Positions 26,281 through 35,025 of a stretch of 64,000 nt of DNA are shown here, piece by piece. The stretch comes from Pseudacidobacterium ailaaui. GTDB lineage: Bacteria; Acidobacteriota; Terriglobia; Terriglobales; Acidobacteriaceae. The notes under the pieces were generated by a model, which did not search any database, was not told the DNA's origin, and was given only the letters and a program-made list of their open reading frames with translations. Every line of letters begins with the position of its first letter. The first letter of the stretch is position 1. The DNA lies in NCBI RefSeq assembly GCF_000688455.1, contig NZ_JIAL01000001.1, forward strand, positions 837,001 through 901,000, written 5' to 3'. The position numbers were made by a program, and so were the translations under genes.

Positions 26281-28092
26281 ATGCGGAAACATGGTCTGAC
26301 CACTGCCCTATTCTGTTTTTGCTTTTTCGCCCTCGCTCCCTTGTGCGCCCAGCAGCCCACCACGTTATTAGTGGATGTGGACCATCGCCAGCAGACCAGC
26401 CTGGATGGACCCTGGCACTTTATCGTGGACCCCTACAACCAGGGATGGGGAAACAATCCGGAAAAGCCCAGCCTGAATGGGTATGCAAAAAACGCCCATT
26501 TTGTTCCCGGTGACGGCCTGTTGGAATACGACTTTGCTCTCTCGCCCACCCTTCAGGTGCCCGGTGACTGGAACTCACAAAGACCCGACCTCTTCTTCTA
26601 TGAAGGGCTGCTCTGGTATGAGAAGGACTTTCAATACCAGCCCAGGCCGCAGACGCACGTCTTTTTGCATTTTGGTGCGGTGAATTACGCCGCCCATGTC
26701 TTTGTGAATGACACCTATGTCTGCCAGCACGAGGGCGGCTTCACGCCCTTCGATTGCGAAGTAACCAATGTACTCAGACCAGAGAACAACTTTGTCGTTG
26801 TCGCAGCGGACAATCGGCGCGAGCTCGCCCGCGTTCCCGGCATCAAAACTGACTGGTGGAACTATGGAGGCATCACCCGCGAAGTCTCCCTTGTGGAAGT
26901 GCCGGAAAGTTTTGTGGATGACTACTCGCTCCAGTTGAAACGAGGCACGGAAAACCAGTTGGAAGGTCATGTGCACCTTGTTGGGGCCAATGCAGGCGAG
27001 AAGGTCACACTGCGCATTCCCGAGCTGAACATGGAAAAGACCGCAGAGACCGACGCCTCCGGAAATGCGGCATTTTCCTTCACGGCCACAGGACTCAGGC
27101 TCTGGTCGCCGGAAGACCCAAAGTTGTACCAGATTGAAATCCATGCCGGTCCTGACACGCTTCGGGACGAGGTCGGCTTCCGCACCATCGAGGTCAAGGG
27201 TGAACAAGTGCTACTCAACGGGAAGCCCGTCTTTCTGCGGGGCGTCTGCATCCATGCGGAGGCGCCGTACCGCTCAGGCCGCGCATGGTCCAGACAGGAT
27301 GCGGAGACGCTGCTGGGATGGGCCCATGAGCTTCACGCCAATTTTGTGCGGCTGGCGCATTATCCGCATGATGAGACCATGACGCGCACGGCAGACCGGA
27401 TGGGCATCATGGTCTGGTCGGAAATTCCCGTGTACTGGGGCAATGACTGGACCAATCCTCACACCTTTGATGTTGCTGCACAGCAGCTTCATGAGATGAT
27501 CCGACGCGACCACAACAAGGCATCCGTCATCCTGTGGTCCATGTCCAATGAGACGCCCATCAGCCCTGAGCGCACAGCGTTTATCGCAAGGCTGGCATCG
27601 CTTGCCCGTCAGCAGGACCCCTCGCGCCTGATTACCTCCGCGGTTGTCACGCATTTTCAGGGACAGAAGGCCGTGCTGAATGATCCTCTGGGACAGTATC
27701 TCGACGTACTTGGATACAACGAATACATCGGATGGTACAACGGCAAACCGAACGACGCTCCCGACTATGTTTGGGAAGATCCGCTGCACAAGCCGCTGAT
27801 CATCAGCGAATTCGGGGGCGGCGCCAAGGCCGGGCTCCACAAGGACGCGGACTATCGCTTTAGCGAGGAATATCAGGCAAATCTGTATCATCAGCAGTTC
27901 CAGATGTTCAAAAACATTCCCTTCCTCGCAGGCATCACGCCGTGGGTGCTCATGGACTTCCGTTCGCCCATGCGGCAGCTTCCGGGCATTCAGGACTACT
28001 ACAACCGCAAGGGCCTGGTTTCCGACAAAGGAGAAAAGAAGAAGGCATTCTTTGTCCTTGAAGACTACTACCAGCATCTGCAACAGAAATGA
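26281..28092 (+). CDS. Secreted GH2 beta-glucuronidase/beta-galactosidase-like enzyme
   Basis: About 604 residues with signal peptide (MRKHGLTTALFCFCFFALAPLCAQ). It has the GH2 order: sugar-binding jelly roll (SLDGPWHFIVDPYNQGWGN, VFLHFGAVNYAAHVFVN), immunoglobulin-like domain, then TIM barrel with VLLNGKPVFLRGVCIHAEAP. The acid/base Glu is in WSMSNETPISPERT and the nucleophile Glu in PLIISEFGGGAKAG. These fit beta-glucuronidase more than LacZ, but substrate is inferred. Start codons at 26263, 26272 and 26281 are all possible; none has a clear ribosome binding site. A terminator follows. Confidence 0.88.
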   Translation: MRKHGLTTALFCFCFFALAPLCAQQPTTLLVDVDHRQQTSLDGPWHFIVDPYNQGWGNNPEKPSLNGYAKNAHFVPGDGLLEYDFALSPTLQVPGDWNSQRPDLFFYEGLLWYEKDFQYQPRPQTHVFLHFGAVNYAAHVFVNDTYVCQHEGGFTPFDCEVTNVLRPENNFVVVAADNRRELARVPGIKTDWWNYGGITREVSLVEVPESFVDDYSLQLKRGTENQLEGHVHLVGANAGEKVTLRIPELNMEKTAETDASGNAAFSFTATGLRLWSPEDPKLYQIEIHAGPDTLRDEVGFRTIEVKGEQVLLNGKPVFLRGVCIHAEAPYRSGRAWSRQDAETLLGWAHELHANFVRLAHYPHDETMTRTADRMGIMVWSEIPVYWGNDWTNPHTFDVAAQQLHEMIRRDHNKASVILWSMSNETPISPERTAFIARLASLARQQDPSRLITSAVVTHFQGQKAVLNDPLGQYLDVLGYNEYIGWYNGKPNDAPDYVWEDPLHKPLIISEFGGGAKAGLHKDADYRFSEEYQANLYHQQFQMFKNIPFLAGITPWVLMDFRSPMRQLPGIQDYYNRKGLVSDKGEKKKAFFVLEDYYQHLQQK

Positions 28093-28108
28093 TGGTACAT
28101 CCCTCAGT

Positions 28109-28151
28109 GCGGAAACCGTGAAAAGCGTGGCCTTTTCCCGGTTTCTGCTTT
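28109..28151 (+). terminator. Terminator after the GH2 gene
   Basis: GCGGAAACCG (28109-28118) pairs with CGGTTTCTGC (28139-28148) with one G-T pair. GAAAAG and CTTTTC inside extend the stem around a 6-nt loop. TTT follows at 28149-28151. It separates the GH2 gene from the hydrolase gene starting at 28177. Confidence 0.7.
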
Positions 28152-28176
28152 AGACTGTCCCTTCGCTGAGGTCTCC

Positions 28177-30084
28177 ATGAAAACCAGAAAATCCCTTTGC
28201 CTTTGTCTTTTTCTTTGCACGCTCTTTTCCGCCCTCGCGCAGGACAGGCCCTCTGCGCCTGAACAGGACTACGTCAAAGCGCATTACACCAAGTATGAAT
28301 ACCGCATCCCAATGCGCGATGGAGTGCGGTTGTTTACCTCAGTCTATGTACCGAAGGACACCTCGCAAAGCTACCCGTTTCTGATTGACCGCACTCCCTA
28401 CAGCGTCGCCCCTTATGGCCCGGACCAATACAAAAAATCGCTCGGACCATCTGATGAGTTTGAGAAGGCAGGCTACATCTTCGTCTATCAGGACGTGCGC
28501 GGACGCTACATGTCTGAGGGTAAGTTCGTTGAGATGCGGCCACACATCGACAACAAAAGGTCCTCAAAAGACGTAGACGACAGCACGGACATGTATGACA
28601 CGCTGGAGTTCCTGCTGAAAAATGTTCCTAATAACAACGGTAAGGCCGGAATCTGGGGCATCTCCTATCCTGGCTTTTATACCTCGGCCAGCATGATTGA
28701 TTCGCATCCGGCACTCAAAGCCGCCTCGCCGCAGGCCCCGATGACCAATCTTTTTATGGGGGATGACGCGTATCATGGTGGCGCATTTATGCTGGATGCC
28801 AATTTTGGCTTCTACACATTTTTCAAGCCCTTTGAGGAGCCTTCCGTTCCTCAACCTTCTGTGCCATTCGAGATGGGCACACCCAATGCGTATGAGTTTT
28901 ATCTGAATGCGGGGCCAACCGCAAATCTCGACAAGAAGTATCTAAAAGGCGGAAACTGGCTCTTTGCCGACCAGTTGTATCATACGACCTACGATGATTA
29001 CTGGAAGGCACGCGACCTTTCCCAGCACATGAAGAATGTAAAGTGCGCTGTGCTCGTGGTCGGTGGATGGTTCGACGCCGAAGACCTCTCCGGCCCCTTC
29101 CGGACCTACGATGCCGTCAGCAAATTCAATCCTGAGACGCCGACCACCCTGGTTGAAGGCCCTTGGGTGCATGGCGGATGGGCGCGCAACAATGGAGACC
29201 ATCTGGGCGATGTACAGTTCAACTCCAACACATCCGAGTATTTCCGGAAAAACATTCAGTTTCCCTTCTTTGAGTACTATCTCAAAGGCAAAGGAACTCC
29301 TGTCGCAAAAGTCTATGCCTTTCAGACGGGCACCAATGTCTGGCGCACCCTCGACCAATGGCCTCCCGCGCAGGCAAAGCCGAAAATGCTCTATTTCCAT
29401 GCAGATGGAAAGCTCTCTTTCGATCCTCCCTCTGCCAGCGAAGGTCAGGATGAGTACGTAAGCGATCCGGTGCATCCCGTACCCTTTGTCGGCTATGTGA
29501 CCGACACTGTACCGCAGCGCTATATGGTGGACGACCAGCGCTTTGCCGCGACCCGCCCCGATGTTCTGGTTTACCAGACCGGTCCGCTTGCAGAAGACCT
29601 CACCATTGCCGGCCCCATCTCACCCCGACTGAAGGTCGCCAGCACCGGCACGGACTCTGACTTTGTGGTCAAGCTGATTGATGTATATCCGGATGACTAT
29701 CCCGATCCGGACGATCAGAGCAAAGCGGGCAAGCGCGTCATTGATACGCCAGCCGTCCGGATGGGCGGATATCAGCAGCTCCTGCGCGGCGAGCCCATGC
29801 GCGCCAAATTCCGTAATAGCTGGGAAAAACCCGCCCCCCTCACCCCGGGCAAGATGGAAGAGGTGGACTTTACCATGCCGGACCTCTATCACACCTTCCG
29901 TCGCGGACATCGCATCATGGTACAGGTGCAGAGCTCGTGGTTCCCGCTGGTCGACCGCAACCCGCAGACCTTTACCGATATTCCCAATGCCAAACCGGAA
30001 GACTTCAGGAAAGCCACGGAAACGGTCTTTCATCAAGCCGGTGCCGCTTCTGGAGTTGAAGTGCTGGTGATGCCGCAGCCTTAA
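28177..30084 (+). CDS. Secreted CocE/NonD (S15-like) alpha/beta hydrolase
   Basis: 635 residues with a signal peptide ending at SALAQ. Family features are the N-terminal YRIPMRDGVRLFTSVYVPKD, YIFVYQDVRGRYMSEGKF, and the nucleophile elbow GIWGISYPGFYTSASM (Ser near 170). The C-terminal jelly-roll domain has GPLAEDLTIAGPI and YHTFRRGHRIMVQVQSSWFP. The family includes X-Pro dipeptidyl-peptidases, cocaine esterase and alpha-amino-acid ester hydrolases. Overall layout is closest to the last group, so it probably acts on peptide or ester bonds outside the cytoplasm. GAGG precedes the ATG. Confidence 0.88.
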   Translation: MKTRKSLCLCLFLCTLFSALAQDRPSAPEQDYVKAHYTKYEYRIPMRDGVRLFTSVYVPKDTSQSYPFLIDRTPYSVAPYGPDQYKKSLGPSDEFEKAGYIFVYQDVRGRYMSEGKFVEMRPHIDNKRSSKDVDDSTDMYDTLEFLLKNVPNNNGKAGIWGISYPGFYTSASMIDSHPALKAASPQAPMTNLFMGDDAYHGGAFMLDANFGFYTFFKPFEEPSVPQPSVPFEMGTPNAYEFYLNAGPTANLDKKYLKGGNWLFADQLYHTTYDDYWKARDLSQHMKNVKCAVLVVGGWFDAEDLSGPFRTYDAVSKFNPETPTTLVEGPWVHGGWARNNGDHLGDVQFNSNTSEYFRKNIQFPFFEYYLKGKGTPVAKVYAFQTGTNVWRTLDQWPPAQAKPKMLYFHADGKLSFDPPSASEGQDEYVSDPVHPVPFVGYVTDTVPQRYMVDDQRFAATRPDVLVYQTGPLAEDLTIAGPISPRLKVASTGTDSDFVVKLIDVYPDDYPDPDDQSKAGKRVIDTPAVRMGGYQQLLRGEPMRAKFRNSWEKPAPLTPGKMEEVDFTMPDLYHTFRRGHRIMVQVQSSWFPLVDRNPQTFTDIPNAKPEDFRKATETVFHQAGAASGVEVLVMPQP

Positions 30085-30091
30085 GCGGCAT
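30070..30091. terminator. Hairpin between convergent hydrolase genes
   Basis: ATGCCGC (30070-30076) and GCGGCAT (30085-30091) form a 7-bp stem spanning the stop codon at 30082-30084 and touching the stop of the opposite gene. It may serve both strands. No T-run is present. Confidence 0.35.
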
Positions 30092-32778
30092 CACTTTCCG
30101 TGCTCACTGCGTGGTTGAAGGGCCTCCTCCGGCACCAGCAGGATTTTGCCGAGGATGCCTGAGGGCAGTGCTTCCAGATGGTCCATGTCCTGCGGGATGA
30201 ATTTCTGTCCGTAGCGCAGATTCAGCAACCGGTAATCCGGGCGCGCCTGCCCAGCCAATGCGTTGATGGCAGTGTTGGCCACTTCGATCTCGATGTGGTT
30301 TTTTCCTGCTCGCAAAAACGGCGTAACGTCCAGACGGTACGGCGGCGCCCAGAGGGAGCAGACCTTCTGCCCATTGATGCTGATGATGGCCGTCTCCCGG
30401 ATGGGGCCCTCCAGAAGTGCATGAGTGCCTGGCTTGCGTGGATCGCCTGGCGGCAGCGTCTTTCCCTCACCGAAATCGAGAAAGAGATGTCGTTTCCCTT
30501 GGAGCAACGTTGCCGGAACCTCAAAGTCGCGGCTGTAACTTGCTGTTCCTGAGTAGTAGCGCGTCCGCTCTTCCTCCGTCCACGATGCCAGATTTTTCAT
30601 CGTTTCTGTGTCGTGGGTCCTGTTGAAGGAAACCAGCCAGTTGCGGCCGAGGTCGATCTGCTCTCCAGCAACAGGCTGACCTCGCCATGGTGATGGCAAT
30701 GGCCCTGTGGTCTTCTGGAAGATAAAGACGCGCGACTCATACGGAGCAAGTGTGATCTTCGTTTCGTGCGCGTCCGCGCGATATCGCACCCCTGAGAGAG
30801 CGTCCCATTCCTCGGCAGCTTGCCATGGTGTACGGAAATGCGCTGTTGTTGTCACGCTGTGGTTGCCGGTGTTGACCACGAAGTAGAGGTCTGCATCAGA
30901 CAATTTGCGATGGAGAAAGCCAATCTCTGGAGCAGGTGTGTCAAGCCGCATGTCCGGCTGAAGAAATTTACCAATCTGTGTGCCTGTCGCGGCCTCAGAG
31001 ATCGCACCCTGAGGAAAAAGCCTCTGCGAGATGGCAGCGATCTGTGGCGAATCCGAGGCAAACGCAAGCAGTCCTGGTGCGTGCTCCGGCAGCCTGCCTA
31101 CGGCAATCACTCGGCCGCCGTGCTGCGCATAGGCTTCAATCCTGCGATAGACCGCGAGCGGAATACGGTCCACCTGGGGCAGGACCAATATCGGATAGGG
31201 GACGCCGAGTTTCTCGATTGCAGCATCGTCTATGTAGTCCAGGTTGTAACCTGCGTCCAGAATGCTGGCCGTCAAGCCAGGCGTCACATATCTGCGCATC
31301 GCATCGGCCAGGTCTACATGACCGGGAGTAAAGCCTGCCTGGGCATCATCCGTGGGCAGATACACAGCGACATCATTTGCCGGACTGCCCTGCCGCAGCA
31401 GAAAAGACACGCGCTGAAGATACCGCGTGATCTCCGGCATCACTGGCCACCATGGGTTATGGTCATTGAAAACGGCCGCTGCATAAAAGGCGTATCCCGG
31501 TTCGCCCGCATAGGACGGAGAGTACGCCCACCCATGACCGACAAACTGGTTGATTCCTTCCAGAAAGAAAAGGTCGGCTTCGGCCTTCATGTCCAGCGGA
31601 ACCGCGCGGAAAGCGGGCGAGTGCAGCCATGTCCAGGCTTCGGCCGAGGTAACTGGCCGTCCGTACAGATGGCTGGCCGAGGTGGCCCATCGTGTATAGG
31701 AAAATGCTCGCCACTGTGGCCCTTCGCCTTCGGGCAAATCTACCAGTGCATTGCTCGACAAAGTGACCGCGGGCGCTCCATAGGTCTGCGAGCGGAAGAG
31801 CGTATGGTGCTCATGTGCCCAGGCCGTAATGGGCTCAAGATAATTTTCCTCAATCAACTCACACAGGGTCTGGCCCCAGTCGTGACGCACACTCTTTGCC
31901 GTTTCATCCTGGCCGAAATAGAGTTCCGGAAGATACGGCGTCAGATCGTAGCCCCGCCGCTTCCTGAACTGCTCCAGAAAATCTGGCGTCCAGTCTGACC
32001 CGTACACTTCAAGGCTGTCGCTGAAAACGGAATAGGGTGGCTGCTCGCGGAACGCCGTCATCAGGCGGTCGCCGACCGCGTGCAGGTGGTGCTCAACGGC
32101 TGCACGATCAAAGTGGTCGAGCACGAACCCTTCGGCCCCCACTGCGGGGCGTTTGACCTGCTGGCCAGTCCGGCTGGAGATGAAAAAGAACACCTCCCGG
32201 TCTGTATTTTCTGGCGCTATCGTCAATCGAAGGCCCTGGTCAGGCAACGCAAGCTGCGTGGTTCCGACAAATGCAGCGATGAGCTTTTCCCCATTTTCAA
32301 GACTGGGCAAAGGCACTTGGTCCTGCCCTGCGGGCAGCGGCATTTTCACCATTCGCAGATGTCCGGCGGCCTCCGTAATGGGAATGTGCGGGCCCCCATA
32401 GGGCCATCCGCTGCCGAGCGTAATGCTGACGCGCATCCCAAGCTGGCGCGCTGTCTCATTGGCAAAGCGCACATGCTCCAGAAACTCCTCGGAGAGATAC
32501 GGACCGTTTTTGATGTTTTTTGCCGGGTCATCGAGCGCCAGCGCGTACACGGGTTGAATTTCCACTCCGCCGATGCCGGCGGCACTCATCACGCGCAGTT
32601 CCCGTTCGATCTCACTGTTTTCCACCGCAGGACCAAACCACCACCAACGCATCATCACCCGCGCATCTGCGGGGGGATGCAGAAACTGCTGATAGAGTGA
32701 CTGGGCCTTCGCAGGCAAGGACAAAGACAAGACAAGGACAGACAGCACAAAAAAATGCCACCGAACACGGCTCATCAA
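30091..32778 (-). CDS. Secreted GH106-like (alpha-L-rhamnosidase family) hydrolase
   Basis: About 895 residues with a signal peptide (VRWHFFVLSVLVLSLSLPAKAQ). The conserved N-terminal barrel start is ADARVMMRWWWFGPAVENSE, GIGGVEIQPVYAL and SITLGSGWPYGGPHI. The middle has FLEQFRKRRGYDLTPYLPEL, TSAEAWTWLHSP and FFLEGINQFVGHGWAYSP, and the C-terminus has a beta-sandwich with an ISINGQKVCSLWAPPYRLDV segment. This pattern matches large proteins annotated as GH106 or glycosyl hydrolase. The ATG at 32778 starts the signal peptide best; 32799 is an alternative. Likely released or periplasmic, acting on pectic or rhamnose-containing glycans. Confidence 0.8.
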   Translation of the reverse strand: MMSRVRWHFFVLSVLVLSLSLPAKAQSLYQQFLHPPADARVMMRWWWFGPAVENSEIERELRVMSAAGIGGVEIQPVYALALDDPAKNIKNGPYLSEEFLEHVRFANETARQLGMRVSITLGSGWPYGGPHIPITEAAGHLRMVKMPLPAGQDQVPLPSLENGEKLIAAFVGTTQLALPDQGLRLTIAPENTDREVFFFISSRTGQQVKRPAVGAEGFVLDHFDRAAVEHHLHAVGDRLMTAFREQPPYSVFSDSLEVYGSDWTPDFLEQFRKRRGYDLTPYLPELYFGQDETAKSVRHDWGQTLCELIEENYLEPITAWAHEHHTLFRSQTYGAPAVTLSSNALVDLPEGEGPQWRAFSYTRWATSASHLYGRPVTSAEAWTWLHSPAFRAVPLDMKAEADLFFLEGINQFVGHGWAYSPSYAGEPGYAFYAAAVFNDHNPWWPVMPEITRYLQRVSFLLRQGSPANDVAVYLPTDDAQAGFTPGHVDLADAMRRYVTPGLTASILDAGYNLDYIDDAAIEKLGVPYPILVLPQVDRIPLAVYRRIEAYAQHGGRVIAVGRLPEHAPGLLAFASDSPQIAAISQRLFPQGAISEAATGTQIGKFLQPDMRLDTPAPEIGFLHRKLSDADLYFVVNTGNHSVTTTAHFRTPWQAAEEWDALSGVRYRADAHETKITLAPYESRVFIFQKTTGPLPSPWRGQPVAGEQIDLGRNWLVSFNRTHDTETMKNLASWTEEERTRYYSGTASYSRDFEVPATLLQGKRHLFLDFGEGKTLPPGDPRKPGTHALLEGPIRETAIISINGQKVCSLWAPPYRLDVTPFLRAGKNHIEIEVANTAINALAGQARPDYRLLNLRYGQKFIPQDMDHLEALPSGILGKILLVPEEALQPRSEHGK

Positions 32779-32804
32779 ACAACTTCGCCTCGAAATCATA
32801 GAGT

Positions 32805-33086
32805 TCAGGCCGATTGCAAAAAGGCCACGGACTGCACTCCCGCTACTTCAAACCGCTTACGGCAACGGATGTTCTTGCATGCCACCATATCGTCTTTTCG
32901 CACCATGTATGATTGTGCTTTTGCGAAGCGAGCGCGGTCGCGCTCATCGGCATGGCGCGGCAGCGAAGCTTTTTTCTGGCGGACAATCCATCCAAGCTGA
33001 TATTCCTCGGCCTTTCCGCAATGCGGGCAGGTGAGGATGTGGGACCGCTGCTCATGCGTCTCGTTAAAAAATTCCCGTTCTTCCAT
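32805..33086 (-). CDS. Small putative zinc-ribbon protein
   Basis: 93 residues. CPHC near position 20 and CKNIRC near position 75 provide four Cys that could bind one zinc. Between them is a charged helix containing RHADERDRARFAKAQ. No enzyme motif is seen. GGAGG-like sequence (GGGAGGTTGCC) precedes the ATG. It is divergent, by 60 bp, from the small basic gene at 33146. Function unknown; nucleic-acid or protein binding is possible. Confidence 0.65.
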   Translation of the reverse strand: MEEREFFNETHEQRSHILTCPHCGKAEEYQLGWIVRQKKASLPRHADERDRARFAKAQSYMVRKDDMVACKNIRCRKRFEVAGVQSVAFLQSA

Positions 33087-33145
33087 GGCAACCTCCCTGT
33101 GACTGTCGAAGAAAGTATTTCACAATAGAAACTGTGAGGCACGCT

Positions 33146-33316
33146 ATGGCCAGGAAAAAACCGAAAAAATTCTCCATCGTCAAGGCCGTCAAGGCAACTG
33201 CCCGGCAGCGCGTAGGGCAGCCCCGGCCCGAGCGCGCGATCCAGGAAAAGCCGGACAATGCTTCGCGTAAGGCCAAACACAAGACAAGTTTGAGCGACCT
33301 GCTGGCGGACGAATGA
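33146..33316 (+). CDS. Small lysine-rich basic protein
   Basis: 56 residues beginning MARKKPKKFSIVKAVKATAR with a basic, probably disordered body and an acidic end (SLSDLLADE). TGAGG lies about 7 nt before the ATG at 33146, which I prefer over an in-frame ATG at 33134. The composition suggests RNA or DNA contact, but no domain is recognised. It is divergent from the zinc-ribbon gene and convergent with the beta-lactamase-like gene. Confidence 0.55.
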   Translation: MARKKPKKFSIVKAVKATARQRVGQPRPERAIQEKPDNASRKAKHKTSLSDLLADE

Positions 33317-33327
33317 AGGCGCGGCGT

Positions 33328-34518
33328 TTACTTGGCCGACCGTGCTGCCAGGGCGGAAAGGACCTCTGTGTAGAAAGAGAAAAACGTCTTCTCATCGAGC
33401 GGCGCGGAATTGTTCCACGACGCGGACACACAGTAGCGCTTATGATTTTTCCCCACCAGGGCCGTGGTCATATTCATCACTCCGCTTTCTGACCCGCCCT
33501 TATAGGCCACCTGCTTCCAATCCGATACCTGCGCAAGACCAGGATTGATATGCATTGCAGGAATGTCAGCCACATTTTCAATCAAATGGCACAGTTCACT
33601 TGTCTTGAATTGCCACTCGATGTCCAGTGCAATGGGGGCCATGTTGACTTCAGTTTCTCTGGGCAGAGGCTTTGCGTCGATTTCCGGCAGAAGCGCACGC
33701 CGGCCGTTTTCGTCTGCTTCGCGCCATCGCTTGAGCAGCGCCGCATTTGCAGAAGACTTGAGGGTAAAGGCCTCGCGGGTCGAGAGAAACGGTCTGTTTC
33801 GCGGCGCCAGCGCCTCCACATTTTCCCGGCCGGCAATGGAAAGCAGCGCGTCCGCGGCCGTGTTGTCGCTGATTGCAATCATCTCATTCGCAAGTGTCGC
33901 CAGGGTCAGCGGAGTATCGTCCGGCCACTGCCACAGCACACCCGAGGGAAGGGACTTCCACTCCGGACGCAGCGGAACAACTTCGTCCCAGCGGTGCCTG
34001 CCTCGGCGCACCTGTTCGCTGATGGCATTCAGTATCGCCAGCTTGAATGCTGAGCCAACGGCGAGCACATCCTCGGGATGAAGCGACGCCAGCGGTGAGC
34101 CTTCTTCTGTAACAAGAACAGATACTTTTCCCGGAAGCCGCGCAAACTGCGCCATGACCACGTCCAGGCTGGGGACCTGCAGGGCCGACGGGTAGCCAAA
34201 CCAGAGGCCGGTGATCCGGCCTTCAGCATTCAGCACGATGCGCGCAGGCACTGTGGCATGTGCCAGCGTGATCGTAAAAGACCCGTCGGGATTCTGTGTC
34301 GCCTTCTGAAAGGCCCCGTTTTGCTGCGTATATTGCTGCAGAATCGCATTCACGCGCTCCACCGGGACCTGGTTGAGAAAGTTTGTGTCAAACCATGCTG
34401 CCGACGCCGGAGTCTGCTCAAAAAGCCGCTCCAGCGCTGCCTGCGGGGTAAGGACCTGCTGACAGTAGGCCGGAATCGTCACAAAGGAGAAAAGGAATGC
34501 GAGAAATTTGCCAGGCAT
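33328..34518 (-). CDS. Secreted class-A beta-lactamase-like serine hydrolase
   Basis: 396 residues with a signal peptide ending near AYCQQ. The N-terminal region (about 25-130) resembles the NTF2-like domain found in LpqF-type proteins. The class-A fold follows with all three motifs: SxxK in VGSAFKLA, SDN in AISDNTAADA, and KGG in QVAYKGGSESG, replacing the common KTG. It is clearly longer than clinical class-A enzymes (about 290). It could be a beta-lactamase or a cell-wall-linked hydrolase; resistance function is not shown. Confidence 0.8.
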   Translation of the reverse strand: MPGKFLAFLFSFVTIPAYCQQVLTPQAALERLFEQTPASAAWFDTNFLNQVPVERVNAILQQYTQQNGAFQKATQNPDGSFTITLAHATVPARIVLNAEGRITGLWFGYPSALQVPSLDVVMAQFARLPGKVSVLVTEEGSPLASLHPEDVLAVGSAFKLAILNAISEQVRRGRHRWDEVVPLRPEWKSLPSGVLWQWPDDTPLTLATLANEMIAISDNTAADALLSIAGRENVEALAPRNRPFLSTREAFTLKSSANAALLKRWREADENGRRALLPEIDAKPLPRETEVNMAPIALDIEWQFKTSELCHLIENVADIPAMHINPGLAQVSDWKQVAYKGGSESGVMNMTTALVGKNHKRYCVSASWNNSAPLDEKTFFSFYTEVLSALAARSAK

Positions 34519-34610
34519 AGGATTGTCCTTGATCAGGAGCCAACATCATTTCATCATGAAAGGCGGCCGGAACACGATCGCAGCCTTACACTTCTCGTCC
34601 CGACAAGCTT

Positions 34611-34637
34611 CTGGCGCGGAACTCCGGTCGGCGCCAG
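34611..34637. repeat. Inverted repeat upstream of the omega-like gene
   Basis: CTGGCGC (34611-34617) and GCGCCAG (34631-34637) form a perfect 7-bp stem with a 13-nt loop. It lies 138 bp before the start of the small omega-like gene and 93 bp upstream of the divergent beta-lactamase-like gene. It may be an operator or an RNA hairpin. Confidence 0.35.
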
Positions 34638-34774
34638 GGGCCGTTAGGAGAAATGCCTGGGGAGGCGTATGCTTAAGGCAGGGGTCCTGTACCTCTCTTC
34701 CCTTCCTCTGGCAGTCCTCCTTTTACGGGCCGCCTCTTGACCTGAGGTTACACAACCTGAAAAACGAGGCGTCC

Positions 34775-35002
34775 ATGCGTTCTGAATTGGTTTATTCCGC
34801 AAATGTAAAGATTGAAAACCGCTTCTTGCTGGCATCGGTGACGATGAAAGCCGTCAAGAGCCTGCACATCGCATCCACACGCACGGAAGACACAGCAAAC
34901 AGCGTGCTTCGCGAGATTGCCACGGGAAAATATCTTGAGGTGCAGCCACCACCGATCAAACCAGCGCCACCCATTGATCTGTTGCCGATTTCCGCTGCGT
35001 AA
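34775..35002 (+). CDS. RNA polymerase omega-subunit-like protein
   Basis: 75 residues. MRSELVYSANVKIENRFLLA, then TMKAVKSLHIASTRTEDTAN and SVLREIATGKYLEV follow the pattern of acidobacterial omega proteins as I know them: NRF near the start, a helical core with paired basic residues, and a C-terminal helix with xxIxxGK. The last 20 residues are Pro-rich and unlike omega. It may be a diverged paralogue rather than the main RpoZ. CGAGG precedes the ATG at 34775; the frame is open much further upstream but that part has no conserved look. Confidence 0.5.
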   Translation: MRSELVYSANVKIENRFLLASVTMKAVKSLHIASTRTEDTANSVLREIATGKYLEVQPPPIKPAPPIDLLPISAA

Positions 35003-35025
35003 AAAGCTGGCTACGGCGTCCTGTG

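Noticed and set aside
30820-31998. 392-codon plus-strand frame within the GH106-like gene
   Set aside because: No family pattern, no ribosome binding site, and the opposite strand holds a conserved hydrolase.
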